The position numbers and the translations under genes were made by a program. Shown piece after piece: positions 21,792 to 30,051 of a stretch of 44,118 bases of DNA. Within the stretch, counting starts at the first letter, position 1; each line of letters opens with the position of its first letter. This stretch comes from Planctomycetota bacterium (lineage in GTDB: Bacteria; Planctomycetota; Phycisphaerae; WQYP01): assembly GCA_021852275.1 (NCBI GenBank), contig JAJZNX010000068.1:1-44118 (forward strand). The letters are read 5' to 3'. The notes beneath the pieces were generated by a model that saw only the letters and a list, made by a program, of their open reading frames with translations, did not search any database and had not been told where the DNA came from.

Positions 21792-22640
21792 AAATTAAAT
21801 TCCGAGAGATTTTGCTTGTCGGTAGCGGTGTTGGCTGCTGCTGCAGGGTTATCTTTGGTGCCAGTAATCAGCCGGGCTTCTACCGTAACTGTTACGCAGT
21901 CCTGGACAGACTCCAATCTCTCCTCTCTGCCCAATGGTGCAAGTTCCACCTATTTCAAGATTATCGCTGGCAGCACCGTGACAGGTCTTAACGACAGCAA
22001 TAACGTCGTGGAATTCGATAGCACCGCGAGCCAGAATTTAGGCTGGCCGACTTTTAGTTTTGGCAATTATTTTGAAACGTGGGGTAATGCGGTTAACACC
22101 AGCACCTACGACCCTAATGCCACGGTCACATTTACTTTGTCGGAATCATTGGCTTCGGGTGTCAGCGGAGAGAAGGCAGACACCCAGCTTCCCTCCTATT
22201 ACACCACCTCGCAACAGCAATATCAGAATAAGTTCCAGGCAGTGTATTCTGACGGCAGTAATCTGTACCCGGCATGGACTGCCTACAACAACATGAGCAC
22301 GACATCAACATCCATGGCGACAGTCAGCTCAGCGGCGATGACAACTTTGTCAAATTATTACAGTTATGCTCCCAGTTCTAACCCGAGCATTGTGACAGGA
22401 GCCAGCATTCCCGTGTCGTATATCAACAATGGCAACAGGGTGTGGTTGACCGGTTTTAGCACCACGACATCTGACTTCAGTCAGAAATCGGGAACTGGTT
22501 ATGCATCTGTGGCCTACCTGGACAACTTTAGTGTTACGGTAGCCACGACCTACACTCTTCCCGAACCGGCCACGCTCGTTTTGATGGCGGCTATGGGTGC
22601 AGGTCTGCTGATGGTAGGCCGAAAGCGCAAAGTAGCCTAA
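21783..22640 (+). CDS. PEP-CTERM sorting-tagged secreted protein 3
   Basis: The 285-aa protein begins MRRKLNSERF, has a signal segment ending near SRAS (about residue 36), and a Ser/Thr/Tyr/Asn-rich beta-type body (YFKIIAGSTVTGLNDSN; VAYLDNFSVTVATTY). It ends LPEPATLVLMAAMGAGLLMVGRKRKVA. The VxYLDNFSV strand just before the tag resembles VLYDNFSFV in protein 2, so the two bodies may share a jelly-roll fold (inference). A strong terminator follows 16 bp downstream. Confidence 0.9.
   Translation: MRRKLNSERFCLSVAVLAAAAGLSLVPVISRASTVTVTQSWTDSNLSSLPNGASSTYFKIIAGSTVTGLNDSNNVVEFDSTASQNLGWPTFSFGNYFETWGNAVNTSTYDPNATVTFTLSESLASGVSGEKADTQLPSYYTTSQQQYQNKFQAVYSDGSNLYPAWTAYNNMSTTSTSMATVSSAAMTTLSNYYSYAPSSNPSIVTGASIPVSYINNGNRVWLTGFSTTTSDFSQKSGTGYASVAYLDNFSVTVATTYTLPEPATLVLMAAMGAGLLMVGRKRKVA
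22560..22631 (+). repeat. 72-bp identical sorting-tag module, copy 2
   Basis: This is identical to 21398-21469. The sequence before it is unrelated, so the module boundary is at the Pro-Glu-Pro codons. Confidence 0.9.
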
Positions 22641-22656
22641 GACCACGCTTTTTCCG

Positions 22657-22695
22657 GGAGGCCGGCGGCAATTTGCCGCCGGCCTCCTCTTTCTT
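22657..22695 (+). terminator. Rho-independent terminator after PEP-CTERM gene 3
   Basis: A perfect 15-bp inverted repeat, 22657-22671 with 22673-22687 (GGAGGCCGGCGGCAA and its complement), is followed by the T-rich TCTTTCTTG. This strong hairpin separates the PEP-CTERM block from the carbohydrate operon. Confidence 0.8.
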
Positions 22696-22747
22696 GTTGT
22701 CGCCATTGCAGCTCATGGGTGGTAAAACAGGCCCTTGCAGTACCTTT

Positions 22748-22842
22748 GAGGCATCGGCCGTACCCGGACCGCCAGGGTTTGATCTGATGGCCGACGGTAT
22801 GTGGGGTATGCTACTTTGGCGAGCACACGAAATACGAAAAAG
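22748..22842 (+). pseudogene. Decayed PEP-CTERM sorting tag
   Basis: In one frame this reads AVPGPPGFDLMADGMWGML followed by a basic segment, which aligns with AVPEPATLVLMAAMGAGLLM and RKRK of gene 2. The DNA keeps GGCCGTACCCG-ACCG and TGATGGC in register. The Pro-Glu-Pro is lost and there is no gene body upstream, so it appears to be a remnant of a fourth tag module. The stretch 22843-22959 shows no gene. Confidence 0.5.
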
Positions 22843-22959
22843 GACGACGAGTCTATACCAGAAGTTGCGTGTACTGCTTCAACAAATGGTGCGGGTTTCC
22901 AGGTGCAGGGAATCTTACTTGCAGAAAGTATACCGGGTAGTTAATTCAAAGGAATGAGA

Positions 22960-24234
22960 ATGCATCAACGGAGGTTATTATACCGGCTGGTGATATTGGC
23001 TGGGTCAGCCGGTGTGGCGTTGCTGGGGGGCTGTGTTAAATCGGCTTCCGGGCAGATTGATGTGCCCGCCCCGGTACGCGTTCCTGAACACGTGCAGAGA
23101 GGGTCAGGATTATTTTCAATGCTTGCCCCGCATGCGCTGGTGGTGGTGGGGCGTGCAGCTCCGGCTGTGGAGCAAAAGGCGGCAGCGCAACTGGCTAAGG
23201 CCCTGCGCGAAGCAGGTGGACCGGCACATAATCTGTTCCATGCCCACCACGTCAATGCGGATTTGGAACTTGCCGCCACGCATCATCTGCTGGTCGTGGG
23301 TACTGGTGCTGACAATCGCATTCTGGCACGTGTTCCCAGCCACTGGGCGATGAACCGCAATCGCTTTTATCGCACGCACAAACCTTATGCGCCGTGGATG
23401 CCCGCGCATGGCTATTACGTGGCTGGTTATGGTGTGTTTCCTTCAAACGAAGCGGTTGGCTATGTGGAATGTGATCGCAATCCGTACTGGGCCTACGCGA
23501 CGAATCTGCTGATGATGCGGCGCCATGGTCCAAAACCCAAGCTTGCCTACCGGCAGATTGTACGCTTGACCGGCAATTCTCCCGCCGGGGTGGTTCTGGC
23601 CGTGCGCGCCTTTTTGAATGAGCATTTACTCAACGGTGTGGCGACGGCCAACAATACGATGCCGGGGGCGATGAGTTTATGGACCCTCGATACGGCGCAT
23701 CTGGCGTTGCCCGGAGAGGCCCCTGGTTGGATTCCCGAGGGAACACTGCATGCGGGAAGGCGATCGCTGATTTTTGCGGGTTGGCAACTGGCGGATTCCA
23801 TGATGTATGCCGGCTTGCGCGAGGTGAGCGGCCAGACGGCGCAAAAGATATGGCGGGCTAAGTACTTAACCGAACGGGGCTGGAATTATTCGCACCATGT
23901 TGTGATTAATCCGGAGTTTCCCATGTCGCGCAGTCCCCTGTTTGATGCCTCCCTGGCCAGACGCGCCGGCGGGAATGAATTTTTTGTGGCGCAGTTCGCA
24001 TCGACCGCACAGGCCCGATTGGCCCAACAAGCCGCGGAAAAATCACTCAATAACCGGGGGCGCTACAGCCAGGCTCCATGGCAGACTATGGTGGTGGATG
24101 GTGTTCAATGGCAGCAGTCCCGTTTTGATTTTAACACCACGGTTTTCGGCAAGTATCTGGTGATGGAGAGTTTCGGTAAGAACCACGTTTCATTGGCACT
24201 AACAGCGATATCGAAGGCGATGGTGAAGCGATGA
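22960..24234 (+). CDS. Secreted lipoprotein of unknown function
   Basis: The 424-aa protein has a type II signal peptide: basic HQRRLLYR, a hydrophobic core, then LLGGC with lipidated Cys25. The mature part starts with an alpha/beta segment (HALVVVGRAAPAVEQKAAAQLAKAL; HHLLVVGTGADN) and contains LTGNSPAGVVLAVRAFL, which recalls the beta-N-acetylhexosaminidase-like N-terminal domain of secreted glycosidases (inference). The ATG at 22960 is preferred because AAAGGA is too close to the ATG at 22954. The stop overlaps the start of the giant gene (ATGATG), so the two are translationally coupled. No enzyme motif is visible. Confidence 0.82.
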   Translation: MHQRRLLYRLVILAGSAGVALLGGCVKSASGQIDVPAPVRVPEHVQRGSGLFSMLAPHALVVVGRAAPAVEQKAAAQLAKALREAGGPAHNLFHAHHVNADLELAATHHLLVVGTGADNRILARVPSHWAMNRNRFYRTHKPYAPWMPAHGYYVAGYGVFPSNEAVGYVECDRNPYWAYATNLLMMRRHGPKPKLAYRQIVRLTGNSPAGVVLAVRAFLNEHLLNGVATANNTMPGAMSLWTLDTAHLALPGEAPGWIPEGTLHAGRRSLIFAGWQLADSMMYAGLREVSGQTAQKIWRAKYLTERGWNYSHHVVINPEFPMSRSPLFDASLARRAGGNEFFVAQFASTAQARLAQQAAEKSLNNRGRYSQAPWQTMVVDGVQWQQSRFDFNTTVFGKYLVMESFGKNHVSLALTAISKAMVKR

Positions 24235-27200
24235 TGTTTTTGCACCGCAAGAGGTTCTTAGCCCGATCCAAGCGAAGACCGCGCGTGGGCGGGTATGTTG
24301 GCCTGGTCGTACTGTGGACATTGGCATTTGCGACCGGTTTGGCTCGAGCACGACCAACCGAACGAGTGCTGGTGGTGGGGCAAAAGTTACGTGCGGTGGC
24401 CAGGCTCTGGCAGAAACAGCCGTCGCTGGCCGTTAAGACCAGCAGCACCGCGGCATTGCCCGGCGATCCGGCCGTTCTGGCAACGCACTGCGACGTGATC
24501 GTCATTGAGCCGGAGAAACTCAAGCCTGCGCAGATGCAGGCCTTGGAAGCGTTTGTGCGGGGCGGCGGGGGGTTATGGATTGCCGCGGACAGCCACGATT
24601 GGACCAGTTGTGCAGGTAGTTGGTGGTCTGTACTTTCGGGCAGTGTGCCGCTGGATGCACGCGTGGCATTGACAGCCAGGCTTCAGGCGAAGAGGCATTC
24701 GCCGCTGGCGGGGCTGAATTTCGCATCTCTGGGACGATTGGCCCGGGTGCAAAGCGTAGCGCCGCCCGGAGAGAGCCGCCTGGGTTTGCTCAACATGCTT
24801 TCGCCGTGGAGTTTTTCCAAACCGCTATGGCAGGACAACTGGCAATGCTGGCTGACCATGTCCGATCCCGAGCGGTTGCCGGCGCTGGTTGTAACACATT
24901 ACGGTGCCGGGCGTACGGTGGTATCGGGTGTACGGTTGACGGTGACATCGCTGCTGCGGTGGAAAGATTATGGCCGTATGTGCCGGCGGGTGTTGCAATG
25001 GATGGCTCCGCGGATAAAGATACGTGTATCGGTTCGGCCAAGGGTGCTGGTACAGGGTTTGACCGGACCTGCCTGGTGGTCAGCTCCGCTGGCGGCGGGA
25101 TTGCGCGGCATGGGGCAGCGTCGGACCTTGGCGGGTTTGCTGTTACCACCGGAGGCACTGGAAGAAGCGGGCTACCATGCATCGACGAAAACGGTGGCAC
25201 CCTGTGAAATACTGCTGGGACCGGCCGCTCAAGATCGGGCCGCCCCCGGGGCGCGTCTGATTCTGCGAGCTCCGGATTTGACTGCATCTACGCAGGAACA
25301 GACCTTCGACTGGCATAAGGTTCGCACGCTCTCGCAACTACGCCGGGTACAACAATTATCTGTGGGTGGTGTCTGGCGCGATGTAACGCTGCCTGATCTG
25401 GTGAAGCCGACAGCCGAGGCATTACCGCACCTGATTCTTCCCGTGGGTCGGCCGGCGGTATCTTTGCCGCAAGCCTGGCGCATGCGGTTCACCAAAGATT
25501 CAGATAGTCGCGAAGGCCGCGAGCATGGCTGGTTTAAGCCGGGATATAACACACAGTCCTGGCCGCAGGGCAAGCTTGGCCGGCAGACTACGCAGCTTTT
25601 TGGCGCCAGCACCGGTTACGATGGAGCCATCTGGTACCGCGGCTGGATCAAGGTAGGTGCGGCATCACAGACCGCCAACGCCGCCCTGGTGTTGCAGGCT
25701 CAGGACGATTCGATGCGTATCTACATCGACGGCCAAGATGTTGCCGTCGCGCCGCAAACCGTGGTGTTGCCGCTGCGTAAAATCGGCCCAGGCAGGCATC
25801 TGCTGGTGGTTCGCACCTATGGCAACCTGCGTCATAACTACGGCCTGATCAACATTCAGGCCAGATTTTTGCCACTGTTGTGGCGGGCTGATCCAAAGAT
25901 GCGCGGCTGGGAAAAAGGCTGGATGCAGCCGAAGGTGGATACCCGCAACTGGAAGCCCGTGGCCCGGAATTTTGGCACCCAGGCGAGCACCCGCCAGGGC
26001 TGGGTGCGCTTTGCCGTGGATGTGCCGGCCCATGCGGCGCCATATGAGATGGTGATTCATAGTGCGCTGAACCTGACATCTCATGTGTTTGTTAACGGCA
26101 GGCTGGTTGGAGCATACGGTCTGGAGCGTGCGGGACGGTATGTTTTACCAGCCGCGGCCTTTCGCAGCGGGCGTAATGTAGTGGTGTTGTGGGCTCATTG
26201 GTTCGATGCCCAGGCCAAATCAATTCAGCCGCAGATTGTGCCGTTGGGGCAGTTGGAATATCGCGCTACCATCAAGGCCAAACGTAATGGAGAGAGCCTG
26301 CTGGCGAAGCTGAACTATCCAAACCAGACGTTTTATTACCAGCCGGCGGCGGTTAGCATGACAGTCAATGGGCTTGCGGTGGGGGGATGGCTATGCAACC
26401 GCGGGTCACAGCCAATGCTGCTGGCGGCGCACGTTCTTCGCGCAGGGAAAAATGACGTAAGTATCCGTATGACGCGGTCTGCCCATGGCACCTGTGGTCT
26501 GGCATCTTTGTCCGCAGTACAGATTCCGGCGGACATGCAAACGCCGCTGGCGGGGTGGGAAGAATTACCGGGTAACCTGGCGTCGGCCGGGTGGTATCTG
26601 CCCGGTGCTGCGGGCGGCCATTGGAAGCCTGTGGGTCGCACGGATTTACAGTCACGCAAAAAAATCTGGGAGGTTCATCCCACCCTGAATCTGAAATGCC
26701 AGCGGTATGTTTACCGAACCTTCCTGCGGTTGACCGCGGGCGATCTCAAACGAATCTGGACTCTGGACCTGGACGGCCCGGTGATTAAACGCCTGCTGGT
26801 GAACGGTCAGGTGATAACACCGGTGGAGGGCCGCTATTATCCGCTCAATGCAGCACTGCACCGGGGTCTTAATGAAATTGCCTGCGCTCCGGATGAAAGT
26901 ACGTGGCGGGGTTTAAATATCCGTGTGCCATTCGGTTACGGTGGAGGTGTGCATATACCGGTGCTGCGGCATGATGTGGCACCACTGATACCCGTGGTTC
27001 CTGCCCTCCAGACATATCAACTCAATCATGTATTTTCGGTAGGTCGTTGGAAACCACCCGTCGACAGCCGGACCTTGTTGGCCTGGCCCAACGGTGCGCC
27101 CGCTGTGGTCATGTACCGTACCGGCAGGCTGATGGAAATTCTCGCAGCACCGGGCATATTCGATCAGGTGTTGCCGGGGCCGGATCTGGCGAGCCGAGCC

Positions 27201-30044
27201 ATGCAGGATGGCGGTACACCCGTGATCGAATACGAATACGGCCAGCAGATTTATCGAGATCTTTTTCGCGGTGACCGAATTGAACAGCTACTGCCTGCTC
27301 TTTTGGATTTGGGAAGGCGGCGGCCGGCCTATATTCAGTCCCTGCAGGCGCGTGGTCATGCGGTTCTCGTGACCATACGCAGCGGTTCGCGCAATACTTC
27401 AGGGCAACTGGCATGGCGTTGGCTGGATTGGGAAGGGCAATATCTTCAATCGGGTGAAAAGGCGGTGTCAATCGGAGTCGGTGGAAACAAAATAGTATCC
27501 ATTCCCATGCCGAATCGTGCGAAGATGCCGACGGGCAGTCGTCTGGGGCTGTTCTATCACCTGCGCTTAGGCTTGCTGTCAGCGCACAAGCGAAAAATAT
27601 ACAGCTATGTCAGCCGGGTAATTGCACCCAATCTGGCCGTCGCGGTGGCCATTCGGACGGGCAGCGATCTTCACGCTTTGGATGCGGCGACTGCACCTTT
27701 TGCCAAACGCATCTTGAATGAATCGATCGATCAATTGGTTCAGCGGTCCATTTACCTGCCCGGTCAAACGGTGACTCTGCATCTTTTTGCCACCAGCAAC
27801 CGGCCCCGGAAAACACCGGTAAGCGTAGAGGTAAAAGCTGTCGGCGGTTTGACTGGGCAAACGGTGGAAAGAGATTTCCAGTGGACTCTTTCTCCCTGGG
27901 CTCAGAAGCGCATAAGGATTCACCTGGGGCCAGACTGCACGCGGGTGCAGCAGCCGTGGCGTGTGGCGGTAACTGCGTCAGCAGGGGCCAAGGTTCTTTC
28001 CCGCGACGGGCTAAGCTTTGTCGTGGCCATGCCGCAGGGACAGGTGCGTGATCGGATGGTGGCGGAGTGTCAGGGGCGCGGGGCGGGCGGTTACATGTGG
28101 TCTATGCCACCCAACGCTCACGCATTGGAGCACATCTATGGCACAGATGCCTTGCCTGCCAAAGGCGGGGGACCGTGGTGGACGAGGGTGCGTTATGGAG
28201 GCGACGGCAACTGGCTTATCGCCGAGGGTATTCACCGTGGCGCCGGCAACGGGGATCAGACCGGACTGCTGTGGGGGCCGTTTTACGAGCAATATCGCGG
28301 TGAAATTATGGACAGCTATGGATGGTTTCCCAACGGAGAAAGCATCCGGCAATGGTGGGCACCGTACGGCGTACGACAAATCGCGCGGCTTTGGGGACGC
28401 AAATCCGTGGTTTTTGCCATGAGCGACTGGTGGCAATACGACGCAGGGTATCCGGAAGACAGCTACACCACCATGCAGATGTTTAATGCCTGGTTGGAGG
28501 CCCATAAGGGGCAGGTGATCGCCGGCCAGAGGCTGGACGGCCAACCGGTTATCCGTCCCACGCTTTCGGGCATGATCCGGGCGGTGCAGAAGCAATATCC
28601 GAATGTTTACCGGTACTTCGTTGTGCAGGGATTGGCGGACGATGCCGCGTACACCAACGCCAAACTTGATGCCGTGGCACCGGGAACTATTCAATCAGGT
28701 CAGGCGGCCTATGCGGATTGGCTGCCGGATACGGTCGGCGGCGCGGCCCTGGCGGGCAAATGGGCTGCGGCATTGGCCATCAATATCGTAGATGCGGACA
28801 ACCATCCTTTTGCCGGCGACTGGCAATACGCTCTGGAAACCGAAAGTCTGCGTGCCCTTGGCCCTTCCGGCAGTCTGGACAATTCCTGGGAGCGGCCTCA
28901 GCTTTATCACGCGGTGCGTCAGGCCGTGGTTAACAATTTGCCTCTGGATCCCGCGGAGTGGCAACGAAGACAACTTGATTCCCGCTGGCAGGTGATTGCC
29001 AATGCCAAGGGAGATTTTAAGCGGGTGTTGAATCTGACCTGTGATGAGTACATGGCGTCTCCACATGGCGGATTGCTGCCGCGTTATCCGGGGGCGCACA
29101 TCGGCCATGGAGCCTTGCCGGATCATTGGCGTATCAACAATCGGCTGGATCGGCTGGAAATGACGATTGGCGTAAAGCAGCCCTTATCGCCGTTGCTGGT
29201 GGTAGGTGATAACGGCCTGAATTGGGTGCGCTATTACCGCATGTTGGGTAAACTACGCAGTGCCGGCCTGCCCCTCGGTGGTGCGGTAAGCATTGCGAAT
29301 TTGAATGCTTTGGACCCACGGCAGGTGCCGGGGCTGGTTTGGCTGGCGGGACAAACGGTCGATGCAGCTTCGCTGAAGGCGGTGATGCGACTCGTGTCCA
29401 AAGGCGTGCCATTGCTGCTGGTCGGGCAGGTTCCACAAAAGGCTGGACGTATCAATCTGCGGCAATGGCTGGGTGTATTCTATGTTGCCACGCCGCCGCA
29501 CGGGCCGCTGCAGCAAAGGTTCTATCCAACCGCGGGGGTGCGCGGAAGAGATCTGGCAGATATGGCTGGAGCGGGAGGTTTTATGCCCCCATCGCATTAC
29601 ATTCTCTCCAAATCAGGGCCTTTAAAGCCTGTCGTAACGCGGCAGGGACGTCTGGTGGTGGGCGTCTATCATAAAGGCCCCATGAAACTGGTATTCGCAA
29701 CTCCGGTGGGGCGGCGGGTGTCGCAAAGCGATCCGGCGGTGCTGCGGGCCGCGGTGCAGGCTTATGAGGCATTGCGGAATCCAACCGTGCAATGGCCTGG
29801 CACGGCGACGGGTTATGCGTTCAAAGGCTACGATGGATACACGTATATCGTGGTACAGAATTTGCGGTCACGATCGAGCAACGTCCATTTGCGGGTACAT
29901 GAAGCGTCCAACGTAAAGTGGCATGCTGCCGATTTGTTGACGGGGGCGCGTATTACCGTCACCACGAAACACCATGCCTTGGTGTTGCAGGTTCATCTGA
30001 CGGCGGTTGGAGCCACGGTCGTTGTTCTGGCGAAAGCGAAGTGA
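24231..30044 (+). CDS. Giant (1937-aa) secreted multidomain protein, glycoside-hydrolase-like
   Basis: An N-terminal signal or anchor covers residues about 15-41. Next is an alpha/beta domain like the amidotransferase-type domains of large glycosidases (about 45-260: DVIVIEPEKLKPAQMQALEAFVRGGGGLWI). Two GH2-like sugar-binding beta-sandwiches follow (about 417-660: WYRGWIKVG, LVLQAQDDSMRIYIDGQ; FVNGRLVGAYGL). Further beta domains precede a central region (about 1280-1620: WLIAEGIHRGAGNGDQTGLLWG, MDSYGWFPNGE, VVFAMSDWWQYDAGY) that resembles a hydrolase barrel; its catalytic residues are not assignable. A second amidotransferase-like domain (about 1640-1760) and a beta tail end it. It overlaps the lipoprotein gene by 4 bp and is followed 7 bp later by a GH42 gene. 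A role in polysaccharide breakdown is inferred from domains and neighbours. Confidence 0.8.
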   Translation: MMFLHRKRFLARSKRRPRVGGYVGLVVLWTLAFATGLARARPTERVLVVGQKLRAVARLWQKQPSLAVKTSSTAALPGDPAVLATHCDVIVIEPEKLKPAQMQALEAFVRGGGGLWIAADSHDWTSCAGSWWSVLSGSVPLDARVALTARLQAKRHSPLAGLNFASLGRLARVQSVAPPGESRLGLLNMLSPWSFSKPLWQDNWQCWLTMSDPERLPALVVTHYGAGRTVVSGVRLTVTSLLRWKDYGRMCRRVLQWMAPRIKIRVSVRPRVLVQGLTGPAWWSAPLAAGLRGMGQRRTLAGLLLPPEALEEAGYHASTKTVAPCEILLGPAAQDRAAPGARLILRAPDLTASTQEQTFDWHKVRTLSQLRRVQQLSVGGVWRDVTLPDLVKPTAEALPHLILPVGRPAVSLPQAWRMRFTKDSDSREGREHGWFKPGYNTQSWPQGKLGRQTTQLFGASTGYDGAIWYRGWIKVGAASQTANAALVLQAQDDSMRIYIDGQDVAVAPQTVVLPLRKIGPGRHLLVVRTYGNLRHNYGLINIQARFLPLLWRADPKMRGWEKGWMQPKVDTRNWKPVARNFGTQASTRQGWVRFAVDVPAHAAPYEMVIHSALNLTSHVFVNGRLVGAYGLERAGRYVLPAAAFRSGRNVVVLWAHWFDAQAKSIQPQIVPLGQLEYRATIKAKRNGESLLAKLNYPNQTFYYQPAAVSMTVNGLAVGGWLCNRGSQPMLLAAHVLRAGKNDVSIRMTRSAHGTCGLASLSAVQIPADMQTPLAGWEELPGNLASAGWYLPGAAGGHWKPVGRTDLQSRKKIWEVHPTLNLKCQRYVYRTFLRLTAGDLKRIWTLDLDGPVIKRLLVNGQVITPVEGRYYPLNAALHRGLNEIACAPDESTWRGLNIRVPFGYGGGVHIPVLRHDVAPLIPVVPALQTYQLNHVFSVGRWKPPVDSRTLLAWPNGAPAVVMYRTGRLMEILAAPGIFDQVLPGPDLASRAMQDGGTPVIEYEYGQQIYRDLFRGDRIEQLLPALLDLGRRRPAYIQSLQARGHAVLVTIRSGSRNTSGQLAWRWLDWEGQYLQSGEKAVSIGVGGNKIVSIPMPNRAKMPTGSRLGLFYHLRLGLLSAHKRKIYSYVSRVIAPNLAVAVAIRTGSDLHALDAATAPFAKRILNESIDQLVQRSIYLPGQTVTLHLFATSNRPRKTPVSVEVKAVGGLTGQTVERDFQWTLSPWAQKRIRIHLGPDCTRVQQPWRVAVTASAGAKVLSRDGLSFVVAMPQGQVRDRMVAECQGRGAGGYMWSMPPNAHALEHIYGTDALPAKGGGPWWTRVRYGGDGNWLIAEGIHRGAGNGDQTGLLWGPFYEQYRGEIMDSYGWFPNGESIRQWWAPYGVRQIARLWGRKSVVFAMSDWWQYDAGYPEDSYTTMQMFNAWLEAHKGQVIAGQRLDGQPVIRPTLSGMIRAVQKQYPNVYRYFVVQGLADDAAYTNAKLDAVAPGTIQSGQAAYADWLPDTVGGAALAGKWAAALAINIVDADNHPFAGDWQYALETESLRALGPSGSLDNSWERPQLYHAVRQAVVNNLPLDPAEWQRRQLDSRWQVIANAKGDFKRVLNLTCDEYMASPHGGLLPRYPGAHIGHGALPDHWRINNRLDRLEMTIGVKQPLSPLLVVGDNGLNWVRYYRMLGKLRSAGLPLGGAVSIANLNALDPRQVPGLVWLAGQTVDAASLKAVMRLVSKGVPLLLVGQVPQKAGRINLRQWLGVFYVATPPHGPLQQRFYPTAGVRGRDLADMAGAGGFMPPSHYILSKSGPLKPVVTRQGRLVVGVYHKGPMKLVFATPVGRRVSQSDPAVLRAAVQAYEALRNPTVQWPGTATGYAFKGYDGYTYIVVQNLRSRSSNVHLRVHEASNVKWHAADLLTGARITVTTKHHALVLQVHLTAVGATVVVLAKAK

Positions 30045-30051
30045 TGGCACG

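Noticed and set aside
28011-28694. 227-codon minus-strand frame inside the giant gene
   Set aside because: Antisense to a continuous 1937-codon frame with domain-like content; no ribosome binding site or family resemblance.
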